From assembly GCA_900768245.1 (NCBI GenBank), contig CAAGCE010000174.1, forward strand, positions 1-57,380: a stretch of 57,380 bases of DNA, read 5' to 3'. This DNA is from Oscillospiraceae bacterium (GTDB taxonomy: Bacteria; Bacillota; Clostridia; Oscillospirales; Ruminococcaceae). The notes under the pieces were generated by a model, which was given only the letters and a program-made list of their open reading frames with translations, was not told the DNA's origin and did not search any database. Numbering within the stretch: position 1 is the stretch's first letter; each line of letters starts with the position of its first letter. The translations under genes and the position numbers were made by a program. This document shows, piece by piece, positions 26,200-35,056 of this stretch.

Positions 26200-27446
26200 C
26201 TTGCAACCTCCGCTACTCTGATTTGATTTTCATTCATTCTTTGAATTGCATTATTCGCCCAGCTTTTCACAGCGTTTACCTTGCCCTTAAAAGGAACGGT
26301 TTTTCTTGCCGTAAGCAGCTCGTTAAAATCCTTTACACCGTAATGTCTGCACTCGGTAAATACCTTTACCTGTGAGCCAAACCGCCCTGCGAACTTCTCT
26401 CCTGCCGTGTCATTATCCACACAAAGAGTTACGGGCATATTCTTTTCAAGGAGCTTTTCCACCACATTCGGTTTCAGTCCTGCCATTGCGACAAACTTGC
26501 AGTCGGTCACATCGAGGTGCAGTGACATAAAGCTCATAAGGTCGATTGAACTTTCAAACACAAATGCTTTCTGCGGATTGCCTTTGTCATAAGAAAAATA
26601 GCTTTCCGTTGTTCCGGGAGCAACGCCCTTGTAGTTTTTCAGCTTTGAGTGAACCTCACTTTCAATCGCTTCACGGTCAATATTGCTCTCGGATATTTCG
26701 GAGATAGCATTGCTTATGAATCCGCAGTCCTTGCAGTCGGCAACAATATTTGCGTTTTTCTCATAAACATACCCTGCAAATTTCACGTCCGCATTTTTCA
26801 GCTTTCGGTCAAGAAGCTCCGCTATGTACGGCTCTGTGGGAATAACCTTTCGGTCGGAAAAATCCGAATATTTTGAATTTCCCACTGTATAACTCTTTCC
26901 GCCTGTCCCGTGTATCTCCGCACCGCAGAGCTTGCCGTTCTCCCTATGAAGAAAAACGGCATTGCCCTTTGTGTCCTGAAAGAGAACTCCTGCACGGATA
27001 AAAGCATTTACAACTTCGGGATTTATGTATCGTGTTTTCGTAAGATAGCTGTACGCTTTCCTGTTATCAGCACCCTTTTCGGGCATTTCAAATTCGGGTT
27101 TGGGTTCGGGGTTCGGCACGTTTTTCGTTTGAACATATCGTAGTGTTGATGTATGTCCTGTCTTTCCCTCTCCTCTGCCCTGCTCACCGTCAAGTGCAGT
27201 TTGCACAGCTTCCTTAAACGGCATATTCAGTACCTTCATCAGACAGCTCACAAGTCCGATGCCGCCTGTCTGCTGTGAATGAACGTAAAACTGATTGGGG
27301 ATAACCGTGTCCTTAACATAGAATCCGCCAAAGCCTGCAATATGGGTTTCGGAGCGAATCTGCTTGCAGTTATACCCTGCCGTGCGGAAATACTCGGAAA
27401 TACTTCGCTCATTTGCACGCTTTATCTGTTCTTCGGTATAAAACAT
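26196..27446 (-). CDS. Toprim / DUF3991 primase-like protein
   Basis: The product from the ATG at 27446 is 416 residues. That start overlaps the previous stop as TAATG and has GAGGTGG upstream. An N-terminal zinc-finger-like region of the CHC2 type, without clear cysteines (YFRTAGYNCKQI, then FYVHSQQTGGIGLVSCLM), is followed by a DUF3991 segment. A Toprim domain (residues 290-385) holds FESSIDLMSF and CVDNDTAGEKFA, the acidic D-x-D core. These proteins resemble the DnaG fold and are thought to prime or handle transferred single-stranded DNA. It sits between the GAF-GGDEF gene and the helicase region. Confidence 0.75.
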   Translation of the reverse strand: MFYTEEQIKRANERSISEYFRTAGYNCKQIRSETHIAGFGGFYVKDTVIPNQFYVHSQQTGGIGLVSCLMKVLNMPFKEAVQTALDGEQGRGEGKTGHTSTLRYVQTKNVPNPEPKPEFEMPEKGADNRKAYSYLTKTRYINPEVVNAFIRAGVLFQDTKGNAVFLHRENGKLCGAEIHGTGGKSYTVGNSKYSDFSDRKVIPTEPYIAELLDRKLKNADVKFAGYVYEKNANIVADCKDCGFISNAISEISESNIDREAIESEVHSKLKNYKGVAPGTTESYFSYDKGNPQKAFVFESSIDLMSFMSLHLDVTDCKFVAMAGLKPNVVEKLLEKNMPVTLCVDNDTAGEKFAGRFGSQVKVFTECRHYGVKDFNELLTARKTVPFKGKVNAVKSWANNAIQRMNENQIRVAEVAR

Positions 27447-29308
27447 TATCTCGCCACCTCGTCCCTTTTCAGACTTGCTTCCTTTACCTTTTCGATTGTC
27501 TTTTCCGCCCATTCTTTCATAGCGGCAACCTTTTCCGCAAAGGTGTTTCCCTTTGTCTGATTGTCGGTCGTGTAATAAGGCAATTCTTTCGGAAAAACTG
27601 CGGTTATATCCGCCACCGCCTTATCAAGAGGAATATTTGCGGTAAAATCATTGCTGTATGCCGTAAGTGTGTTTTCATCAATATTTATCTCAACGGCAAG
27701 CGTGTTCCTGCTCTGATTCTCGCTTGCAAAATCTGCTTCGGAAATATGCTCTCCTGCCATATCCGATATAGCCTTAAACGGCTTATCCTCGGCACAGCAA
27801 AGAAGAATATCCTCAATAGGCTTGTCCGTTTTCATAAAATCAACGCAGCCGTTCTGTTCAACGGAAATGAGCGTTTCGGGAGTTGCAGCCGACATAACAT
27901 CAAAAATATTTTCTCCCTGTGTGCGGTTATCCTGCTCAAGGTCGGTCAAATTCGTTTCGGCAACAGTCACAGCATTTTTCTTTTCCGAAAACTCCTCCGC
28001 CTTATCCGCAATAAAATCCGCAAGAGCCGATATATCGGGCATATTTTCGGAGGTCTGCACCGCATAAGTGCGGAGTGCATCAATAATATCCGAAAGTCCC
28101 TGTTCTTCCGTGGGATTTGCAAAGCTGTCGGAAATCATTCCTTCAATGCCCTTTATGGCATCGGGAGCTTCCAGTCCCTCTGCCCTTACAAAAACCTCTG
28201 CCGTTTTCATCGCAAGATAGGAAACATAGTTCTGCTCATCTGCACATACAACCTTGTTTCTGCCTGTTTCCTTTGCGGTATATGCCGCCGCATCTGCCGT
28301 CTTGTACGCAGTATCGAAAAGTGCTTCCGCATTTTCCTTTGTAAAGGGAACATCGGGTTTCATTTCGTGTATGCCGATTGAAATGCTTACCGAAACATCG
28401 TGAACACCCTTGTCCTTGCCCTCAACCGTATTAACGATTCCCTCAACATTTTTGCGGAGAGTTTCAGCCATATCAATAGCCTGTTCGGGAGTATCGGTTA
28501 TGAGGACCGTAACCATTTCCTCACCGCCTATTCGGAAACAATTGCTTGCACCCTCCTTTGCAATATCCTTTATGGCATCGGCTGTGCTTTGGAGAATAAT
28601 ATCTCCTGCCGTGTGTCCATATGTATCATTTACATTTTTAAAATGGTCAATATCACTCATAAGGATATTTACGCTCTTGCCCTCTGACATTGCCTTGACA
28701 ACAGTATTCACAAGGTATTCGTCAAGTCCCTGCCGGTTATACATCTGTGTCAGACGGTCGGTAATTCTGCCTTGATGCTCGTATTCCTTTAAAAGTCCAA
28801 GCTGCATACCGCCCACAAGCGAACTGCCCTTTGCGAACACTCGGTCAATATCGAATTTGCACTCATTATCCCTGTTTTCCGTTACAACAACACCCAGCGA
28901 TCTGCCGTTTTCCGCAACAAGAGGGATATATGTCTTATCTCCGTTCTCGCTTATTTCCTGACTGTCGAAAACATCTTTAAGGACCTTGTTTTCCTCGCTT
29001 GTCTGCCAGCTTCGTCCCTCGTCCTCGGAGAAAAACTTCTTGCTTGCACTGTCCATACAATAGAAAGCCGCATTTTCGCTTCCTGTAATATGCTTTGCAA
29101 CGCTTTCGGTTTCCATCATCACTTCTTCAACGGTCTGACATTCCGTGAGAGCAGCAATAAAGCGGTTGATAACATTGATTTCGTTTCTGAATTCAATGTC
29201 ATTGTTTTTCAGCTCGCTAACTTCCTCACGGAGAGATACATTTTCTTTTTCAAGAAATTCAAGCCTGCTTAAAATCTCGTTAAGGTCGATTTCTCTGTTT
29301 TCTGCCAT
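27446..29308 (-). CDS. GAF-GGDEF protein (probable diguanylate cyclase)
   Basis: The 620-residue protein starts with a coiled coil (residues 5-45), then a GAF-like domain (50-170) and a GGDEF domain (180-345). In the latter, LTQMYNRQGL, DIDHFKNVNDTYGH and the active-site loop RIGGEEM are all present. GGEEM is a slight variant of GGDEF/GGEEF, and the residues needed for GTP and metal are kept. No RxxD inhibitory site is seen in front of it. The C-terminal 270 residues have no clear family beyond an AGEHISEADF segment seen in element proteins. No membrane segment is present. It is embedded in the transfer operon, so a link between cyclic dinucleotide signalling and conjugation is possible. Confidence 0.8.
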   Translation of the reverse strand: MAENREIDLNEILSRLEFLEKENVSLREEVSELKNNDIEFRNEINVINRFIAALTECQTVEEVMMETESVAKHITGSENAAFYCMDSASKKFFSEDEGRSWQTSEENKVLKDVFDSQEISENGDKTYIPLVAENGRSLGVVVTENRDNECKFDIDRVFAKGSSLVGGMQLGLLKEYEHQGRITDRLTQMYNRQGLDEYLVNTVVKAMSEGKSVNILMSDIDHFKNVNDTYGHTAGDIILQSTADAIKDIAKEGASNCFRIGGEEMVTVLITDTPEQAIDMAETLRKNVEGIVNTVEGKDKGVHDVSVSISIGIHEMKPDVPFTKENAEALFDTAYKTADAAAYTAKETGRNKVVCADEQNYVSYLAMKTAEVFVRAEGLEAPDAIKGIEGMISDSFANPTEEQGLSDIIDALRTYAVQTSENMPDISALADFIADKAEEFSEKKNAVTVAETNLTDLEQDNRTQGENIFDVMSAATPETLISVEQNGCVDFMKTDKPIEDILLCCAEDKPFKAISDMAGEHISEADFASENQSRNTLAVEINIDENTLTAYSNDFTANIPLDKAVADITAVFPKELPYYTTDNQTKGNTFAEKVAAMKEWAEKTIEKVKEASLKRDEVAR

Positions 29309-29326
29309 AGCCTTTTGCCTCCTCCG

Positions 29327-29608
29327 TTATATAAGGTAGCTGTCGAGATCCTGTGCATAGCTGTCCGCACTGTCAATAGCTTTTTGGAGCGTTTCAACCG
29401 TTTCTGCGAAAAGGTCAAAATCACGCCTTGTGATTATCGTCCACTGTGCATCTGTGCCGAACTCCTCACGTTCCTCATCAAGGGTGGGATATGCACCGTC
29501 CGAATCGGCAAAATACTTCTCAAAGAAGTCCTTGCTGTGCTGTTTTCCGTCTGTGCCATAGATATTTATAACCGCTGTTTCAAGGGTTTCACGAATTAAC
29601 ACTCTCAT
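29327..29608 (-). CDS. Small acidic protein of unknown function
   Basis: I do not recognise this 93-residue protein. The ATG at 29608 is chosen because AGGAGG lies 10 bases upstream. It overlaps the end of the preceding gene by 20 bp. The product is acidic, rich in Asp and Glu, with a central WTIITRRDFDLF segment and a C-terminal helix. No signal or membrane segment is present. Its place between a large unknown gene and the GGDEF gene suggests an accessory transfer function. Confidence 0.6.
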   Translation of the reverse strand: MRVLIRETLETAVINIYGTDGKQHSKDFFEKYFADSDGAYPTLDEEREEFGTDAQWTIITRRDFDLFAETVETLQKAIDSADSYAQDLDSYLI

Positions 29609-31043
29609 TTTTCTTGTCCTCCTGTACACCTGTTTCTCTGCTTGCCTTGAATTTTGCCTGCTGTTCCTTAAAATCCATTTCGCTCTTGGCATAGGATTTC
29701 AGCTCGCTTAACTTCTGGAGCATACGGTTTCCGTTCTTTTTAAGCGAATACTGCTCCTCAATCATTCGCCGTGCATAATCACGGTCGCCCTCGGCAATTT
29801 TAGCCATTTCCGAATCGGGAACGATAATGCAGTCACCCTTTTTCTGTATGATCTTAGACCTTGACCATTCCATAACGGTGGTCCAGACATTGTTATAATC
29901 AAAAGGAATCCTGCGGAATTTATCGTTATCAAGGAGTATCTTCCTGCCTTTGGCAGAATCATAGAGATACACATATTTCTTTCCGCAGAAGGTTACTTCA
30001 ATAACGGTTTTATCCGCCGTTTCGTTTTCGGAAATAAACCTGTCCATTGCAGTGTTGATTAAAACCTCATCATCAAGCTGTTCTTCCTTTCCCACATCGG
30101 CAAGGCAGATTTCCCTTGTGACATCGTACTTGTCATCAATGATAATTTGCTTATCAAGGTATTTCGTAGTTCCGTAATCGAACCAGTTCACATCGTCACC
30201 GCAGATATTCCTCTTGCGTGAAATTGCGGAAACTGTGACTTTCAGCTTGTTATTCAGAACATACTCGTCATATTTCCTTGAAAAATTTTCATCAAAGGGT
30301 ATGCCCTCCGCCTTTGCGTAGGTTATAAATTCCACCGAATACGGCTTGCTGTAAATCTGCTGAATGTAATAGGCATTTTTCAGATTTACAAGGAAAAGAA
30401 TATCGGGAAGCTCGTTTGTGTTTCCCTTGTTCAGCTCCTCATCAATCTTTTTCTGATTGATGTCACCCGTATTACGCTCGCTTGGGAACACCTCAACCGC
30501 ACCGCACCGAATACCGCCCATAGGTTCTTTAACATTTGCAAGCAAGGTCAAAAAGCCAACATCTTTCACATACACAAAGCCTTTCCGTATGGTTGTATAG
30601 GTACCTTCGCAAAGGCTTCTCGCCATTTCAAAATTCACCGTCTGAATTTCGGGGTGCTTTCTTGATTCAATGGTGCAAAGCAAAATATTTTCGATATACT
30701 CACGGCTGACCTGTTCCTTTTCATCTTTTCCCGATTGCTCTATAACAAAGCTCTCTGCCGATAAAATCTCGTCCTCATATTTTTTTGCATCTCTCGCCAA
30801 AGAAGCCATCTGTTCAAAGCCGATATATCCTGCTCCGAACAGAATAAGGAGATGTGCAAGAGCATTTGAATACGGTTCGCTTGACACAGCATTCTTTTCC
30901 TGTTCATTCATACACACAACCTCGGTATCATCGGGAATCCGGACACCGCATATCTTCGCAAGAAAGGCACATCGCCAGATATAGGGAATTATAAGGTCGT
31001 CAGCCGCACAGTATTCATATACCTTTTTTGCATTCTCGCTCAT
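29589..31043 (-). CDS. Conserved-looking element protein of unknown function
   Basis: The 484-residue soluble protein fits no family I recognise. It is of mixed alpha/beta composition with no signal peptide. The C-terminal 50 residues are charged and helical and contain QKLSELKSYA, a motif also found near the C-terminus of the PcfB-like protein of this operon. The start directly follows the topB stop. No HUH, tyrosine or serine recombinase pattern is visible. Because it sits among DNA-processing genes, a relaxosome or DNA-handling role is possible but unproven. Confidence 0.6.
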   Translation of the reverse strand: MSENAKKVYEYCAADDLIIPYIWRCAFLAKICGVRIPDDTEVVCMNEQEKNAVSSEPYSNALAHLLILFGAGYIGFEQMASLARDAKKYEDEILSAESFVIEQSGKDEKEQVSREYIENILLCTIESRKHPEIQTVNFEMARSLCEGTYTTIRKGFVYVKDVGFLTLLANVKEPMGGIRCGAVEVFPSERNTGDINQKKIDEELNKGNTNELPDILFLVNLKNAYYIQQIYSKPYSVEFITYAKAEGIPFDENFSRKYDEYVLNNKLKVTVSAISRKRNICGDDVNWFDYGTTKYLDKQIIIDDKYDVTREICLADVGKEEQLDDEVLINTAMDRFISENETADKTVIEVTFCGKKYVYLYDSAKGRKILLDNDKFRRIPFDYNNVWTTVMEWSRSKIIQKKGDCIIVPDSEMAKIAEGDRDYARRMIEEQYSLKKNGNRMLQKLSELKSYAKSEMDFKEQQAKFKASRETGVQEDKKNESVNS

Positions 31044-33110
31044 TTATTTCCCCTCCGCACGGATATTGATGTACTTTCCCGTATCCTCCAAAATGTAGGA
31101 TTTTCTCACCGTTTCGCCGTTCAGCTTCTTCTTTGCCTTGCGGATAGCACGTCCTGCAATAAGGTCGGCGGCATTTTCGGCAGTTACCGTAATTCCGTTG
31201 TATCTGTCCTCTTTCCACAATGTAAAGCCGCAGCCTTCTCTGCCCGATTCGCAGTAAAAATTCTTTTTGCCCTCGAATATTCGCTTTCCGCATCTCGGAC
31301 AGATTCCGATTGGCTCTTTTCCGGGAGCATTAACAACAGCTCTGCGGCGTTCGGGTGCTGTTTCAAGTGAGATAACAGAGGTTACAAAATCCTTTACCTC
31401 ATTGAAAAACTGCTCTGTGCCAATGTCCTTTTCCTTGACATCGGTAAAAAACTGCTCCCACTCGGCTGTCCTTTCAACGGATTTTACGCTGTCGGGGATT
31501 GAAGCTATAAAGTCCCTACCGAACTGTGTTGATACGATATTTCTGTATGAACGCTCCGCATATCCTGCCTTTATAAGCTCTTCGATAACATCGGCTCTTG
31601 TGGCTTCCGTGCCGATACCCTTTCCCGATACTGCGGATTTGAGAAATTTATCGTCAATGCGGTTATCAATGTTTGCCATAACCGAAAGCAGGCTTGCATC
31701 GGTAAAATGCTTAGGCGGCTGAGTTTCAATTTCCTTTACCTTTATATCCTTGGCAATAAAGGAGCTGCCCTGTGCATAGTGTTCATCGGGAGTATTATCC
31801 GCACTTTCCTCTTTTTCCGTGTCATAGGCTTTCCAGCCCGGTTCAACGGGAATTTCCTTTTTCAGCTTGTAGATAATGCCGTTGCAGGAAAAAGTGTAGT
31901 TTGCTTCTTCATACCTGTACGGTTTATCCGCCGCACAAAGCAGACGGTTTACTGCAAGACCGTAAACATTCTTTTCAGTTTCCGAAAGTCCGCTTATCCC
32001 CTCGGTTCTTGCTTCGGGAATGATAGCGTGGTGATCGTGTCCGTCCATTCTGCTGTTGTTTATAACCCTGTCATCAAGGTTAAGTCCCTGTGCAATGAGC
32101 CTGTCCGACCTCTCCGCATATTCGGGAATGGCAGCCAGACTGTCAACCGTTCGGATAACGCCGCTTTTCATATCCTCGGAGATATATGTGCAGTCCGTTC
32201 TCGGATATGTTATGAGCTTCTTTTCGTAAAGGCTCTGTGCGGCATCAAGTGTCTGCTTTGCCGTGTAGCCGTAAACCTTATTTGCTTCCTGCTGCAATGA
32301 TGTGAGATTATGCAGAAGCGGTCGGTTCTTCGTTTTGTTCTCTCTGACAGCGGATACAACGGACACATTTCTGCCGTTTGCGTAATTCATCTGTCTTTCC
32401 GCTTCTTCACGGCTTTCGTAAACGCTTTCCGATAACGCACCGTTGGGCATTTCAAGGCGGCAGCTAACGCTCTTTTTGAAATTTTCAATTTCATTATCCC
32501 TTTGAGCAATAATAGACAGCACGGGCGTTTTCACTCTGCCGATATGATGAGCATAATTGTCAAGAACGCCATACAAACGTGACAGATTCATTCCGATTAT
32601 CCAGTCTGCCTTCTGTCTTGCAAGCGCCGCCTTGTATTCTCCGTCAAAATCGCTGTCGGGAGGAAGATTTTTCATCTTTTCCCTTATTGCTTCATCGGTC
32701 ATTGAATTGCACCAAAGGCGTTTTACCGGCTTCTTACAGTTATTGGCTTCATAGATATGACGGAAGATAAGTTCGCCCTCTCGTCCTGCATCGGTGGCAC
32801 AGATAAGCTCGTCCACCTCGTCAAGGTTTATGAGTTCGGAGATAAGCGAGCGAACATCTGCTGTGTCATTGCCGCCGGGGAATATCCTGAAATCGGGAAA
32901 CATAGGCAGTTCATCAAGTTTGTATTTCTTTGAAAAGCCGTAATCAGTGGGTTCTCCCAAACCGTAAAGGTGTCCTCTCGCACTTACAACGTAATAGCCG
33001 CTGCCTTTGTAGCAATAGGCATTGCCGTTTCCGTGTATCTTCTCTCTTGCTCCCACAACGTGTGCCAGAATAGCACCTGTTGAGGGTTTCTCGGTTATGA
33101 TCAGTTTCAT
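31044..33110 (-). CDS. topB: DNA topoisomerase III (type IA)
   Basis: The 688-residue protein has an N-terminal Toprim domain (IITEKPS at the start and CATDAGREGELIFR near residue 110). The catalytic Tyr lies in LITYPRTD near residue 303, with GIGTEATRAD further on. A C-terminal zinc ribbon has CPRCGKR and a later C-x6-C pair (residues 600-630). This is the TopB type carried by conjugative elements of Firmicutes, which relaxes or decatenates transferring DNA. AAAGGAAG precedes the ATG. Upstream lies the divergent AbiE pair, so the transfer operon is interrupted here by about 1.6 kb of opposite-strand genes. Confidence 0.92.
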   Translation of the reverse strand: MKLIITEKPSTGAILAHVVGAREKIHGNGNAYCYKGSGYYVVSARGHLYGLGEPTDYGFSKKYKLDELPMFPDFRIFPGGNDTADVRSLISELINLDEVDELICATDAGREGELIFRHIYEANNCKKPVKRLWCNSMTDEAIREKMKNLPPDSDFDGEYKAALARQKADWIIGMNLSRLYGVLDNYAHHIGRVKTPVLSIIAQRDNEIENFKKSVSCRLEMPNGALSESVYESREEAERQMNYANGRNVSVVSAVRENKTKNRPLLHNLTSLQQEANKVYGYTAKQTLDAAQSLYEKKLITYPRTDCTYISEDMKSGVIRTVDSLAAIPEYAERSDRLIAQGLNLDDRVINNSRMDGHDHHAIIPEARTEGISGLSETEKNVYGLAVNRLLCAADKPYRYEEANYTFSCNGIIYKLKKEIPVEPGWKAYDTEKEESADNTPDEHYAQGSSFIAKDIKVKEIETQPPKHFTDASLLSVMANIDNRIDDKFLKSAVSGKGIGTEATRADVIEELIKAGYAERSYRNIVSTQFGRDFIASIPDSVKSVERTAEWEQFFTDVKEKDIGTEQFFNEVKDFVTSVISLETAPERRRAVVNAPGKEPIGICPRCGKRIFEGKKNFYCESGREGCGFTLWKEDRYNGITVTAENAADLIAGRAIRKAKKKLNGETVRKSYILEDTGKYINIRAEGK

Positions 33111-33146
33111 AAAATCTTCCTTTCGACATAATAAAATATATTTCTC

Positions 33147-33175
33147 TTGACTTACACGGTAGAATGTAGTATAAT
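33147..33175 (+). promoter_or_regulatory. Promoter of the abiE-type toxin-antitoxin pair
   Basis: TTGACT and TATAAT are separated by exactly 17 bp, close to consensus, 20 bp upstream of the antitoxin start. Confidence 0.85.
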
Positions 33176-33195
33176 ATCATTAAGAGGTGATAACT

Positions 33196-33816
33196 ATGAC
33201 ATTTTTTGAATATCTCTCCGACACTTTCGGTGTAAATGAACCGATTTTTTCATCTGATATTAAATTTGAAAACTACTCAAAGCCGTGGATTGCAAAGCAG
33301 CTTGCGGAGCTTTGCGAAAAAGGCAGTCTTGCTCGTTTTGAACGTGGTATTTACTACATTCCCGTAAAAACTCCTTTCGGCAAAAGCGTTCTCAATCCTA
33401 ACAAGGTCATTGAACGCAAATATATTATGGATAACGGAAAGGCAAACGGCTTTTATTCGGGACTTACCGCCCTCAACAGGCTTGGTTTATCCACACAAAT
33501 GCCAAACACTATTGAGATATGCACCAACAGCGAAAGGACTAAGCTGCGGACCGTAAAGGTCGGAAGCCGTGATGTCACTCTCCGCAGATCCAGAGTAAAA
33601 ATCACAAATGAAAATCTGAATGTTATCAGCTTTCTTGAACTTATGAATACTATTCCGACAGGATTTTTTGACGATGAACGGAAAAACATTATCGGAAAAT
33701 GGGTTCGGGACAACAAAATCACAAGAGATTTAATTCTGAAATACGCTCCCGAATTTCCCGACAAGGCTATGCGAAATCTTGTAGAAAGTGAGGCGGTTTT
33801 CTATGTTGCACAATGA
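33196..33816 (+). CDS. Type IV antitoxin, AbiEi family (DUF6088-like)
   Basis: The 206-residue product is counted from the ATG at 33196. The GTG 9 bp upstream is less likely because AGAGGTG sits 7 bases before the ATG. The N-terminal winged helix-turn-helix (FEYLSDTFG, then WIAKQLAELCEKGSLARFERGIYYIP) is followed by the AbiEi-type core (NGFYSGLTALNRLGL). AbiEi proteins bind their own promoter and neutralise the partner toxin. It overlaps the toxin start by 14 bp, which ties their translation together. Confidence 0.82.
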   Translation: MTFFEYLSDTFGVNEPIFSSDIKFENYSKPWIAKQLAELCEKGSLARFERGIYYIPVKTPFGKSVLNPNKVIERKYIMDNGKANGFYSGLTALNRLGLSTQMPNTIEICTNSERTKLRTVKVGSRDVTLRRSRVKITNENLNVISFLELMNTIPTGFFDDERKNIIGKWVRDNKITRDLILKYAPEFPDKAMRNLVESEAVFYVAQ

Positions 33817-34708
33817 CAAAGAGCTGTTTGAACAGCTTGTTCTTCGTGCATCAGAATTCCTTGGAATAAAGGCGGAAATCATTGAAAAGGACTATTATGT
33901 CACTCTTTTTTTGAAAGAGCTTGTTTCCGTAATGCCCGAAGTCATTTTCAAGGGCGGTACTTCTCTTTCAAAATGCTATCATCTGATTGACCGATTTTCC
34001 GAGGATATTGACCTGAACATTGAAACGGAAACCAAGCCATCGGAAAGCAAACGCAAGCTGTTGAAAAGCAGCATTGTGGGTGTAATAGACAAGCTGAATT
34101 TCACGCTGACAAATCCCGATAATGTAAAGAGCCGCCGTGAATACAACCGATATATCATTGACTATCCCTCTGTTCTCGGTGCAGCCTATCTCAAAGAAAT
34201 GCTTATCGTAGAAACAGCTGTTTATCAGAGGGCATACCCTACCGTAAGGAAACAGGCAGGAAGTCTGATTTATGATTATCTTTCCGCAAATGGCTTCTCT
34301 GATTTTGCAAAGCAGTATGACTTAGAACCTTTTGAGCTGAATGTACAGGCGGCTGAACGTACAATGATTGACAAGCTCTATGCTCTTGCCGATTATTACC
34401 TTGCAGGGACAATAGCAGAACATTCCCGTCACATTTATGACATTTACAAGCTTCTGTCCGTTGTGGAAATCAACGATGAACTGAAAGCTCTTGCGGTAAG
34501 TGTTGCAGATGAACGCCGTCCTCACAGCAGAAGCCTTTCCGTGCAGGAAGGTGTCAGCGTTAAGAATGTTCTTCGTGAAATCATTGACAACAGGGTTTAT
34601 GAAGAAGACTACAACACCATTACAGAGGCCTTACTTTTCGAGCCTGTGTCCTATGAAAAAGCTGTTTGTGCGTTGGAAACAATTCTTTCAAGTGACTTAT
34701 TTGATTAA
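33803..34708 (+). CDS. Type IV toxin, AbiEii/AbiGii nucleotidyltransferase family
   Basis: The 301-residue product starts at the ATG at 33803. The nucleotidyltransferase signature is FKGGTSLSKCYHLI followed by RFSEDIDLNI near residues 50-80, with the metal-binding D-x-D in DIDL. A further conserved Lys/Asp region, ERTMIDKLYALADYYL, lies near residue 190. AbiEii enzymes transfer nucleotides to target molecules such as tRNA and stop growth, giving abortive phage defence or element stabilisation. All key residues are present. A UUCG-loop terminator follows within 10 bp. Confidence 0.85.
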   Translation: MLHNDKELFEQLVLRASEFLGIKAEIIEKDYYVTLFLKELVSVMPEVIFKGGTSLSKCYHLIDRFSEDIDLNIETETKPSESKRKLLKSSIVGVIDKLNFTLTNPDNVKSRREYNRYIIDYPSVLGAAYLKEMLIVETAVYQRAYPTVRKQAGSLIYDYLSANGFSDFAKQYDLEPFELNVQAAERTMIDKLYALADYYLAGTIAEHSRHIYDIYKLLSVVEINDELKALAVSVADERRPHSRSLSVQEGVSVKNVLREIIDNRVYEEDYNTITEALLFEPVSYEKAVCALETILSSDLFD

Positions 34709-34714
34709 ATTACG

Positions 34715-34744
34715 AATCCGTCCTTCGGGGCGGATTTATTTTTT
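34715..34744 (+). terminator. Terminator after the AbiE pair
   Basis: A 9-bp stem closed by a TTCG tetraloop (AATCCGTCC with GGGCGGATT, one G-T pair) is followed by TATTTTTT on the plus strand. It abuts the stop of the small membrane protein gene from the other strand. Confidence 0.88.
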
Positions 34745-35056
34745 GATACATTTACCGCTGCCTTTCAACCTTACGGAGTTACGCCATTTAACAATTCCCA
34801 ACGCAGCGGTCAATTCGCCGAACATAAAGAAATGAAGCTTGCTGTCATTCCAGAATTCCTGCAAGAAGCCGACTTCTTCCGTCTGTTCCTCGGTTATTGC
34901 CGTGGGAGGAAGCTCCTTGCTGTCCTCCCACTCTCGCCACTCGTTCACCGCAAAAGCAATAACAATAAGAGATACGATAATAACCGCATATCTGAAATTC
35001 TTTTCCGCTTTGCACTTCCCGATAAATTTTCCGAAAAGCTCTTTAAGTTTCTTCAC
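34736..35056 (-). CDS. Small membrane protein
   Basis: The product is 106 residues from a GTG at 35056, chosen because AGGAGGG lies 5 bases upstream. It overlaps the end of the preceding gene by 14 bp. A basic N-terminus is followed by a clear membrane segment (YAVIIVSLIVIAFAV, residues 25-40), an acidic loop and a second weaker hydrophobic stretch (FFMFGELTAALGIV). No family is recognised. Its coupling to the large membrane protein gene suggests a part in the mating channel. Confidence 0.6.
   Translation of the reverse strand: MKKLKELFGKFIGKCKAEKNFRYAVIIVSLIVIAFAVNEWREWEDSKELPPTAITEEQTEEVGFLQEFWNDSKLHFFMFGELTAALGIVKWRNSVRLKGSGKCIKK

Noticed and set aside
29589..31043. Unknown 484-residue protein as a relaxase
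   Set aside because: No HUH pair, catalytic Tyr context or three-His metal motif could be seen.
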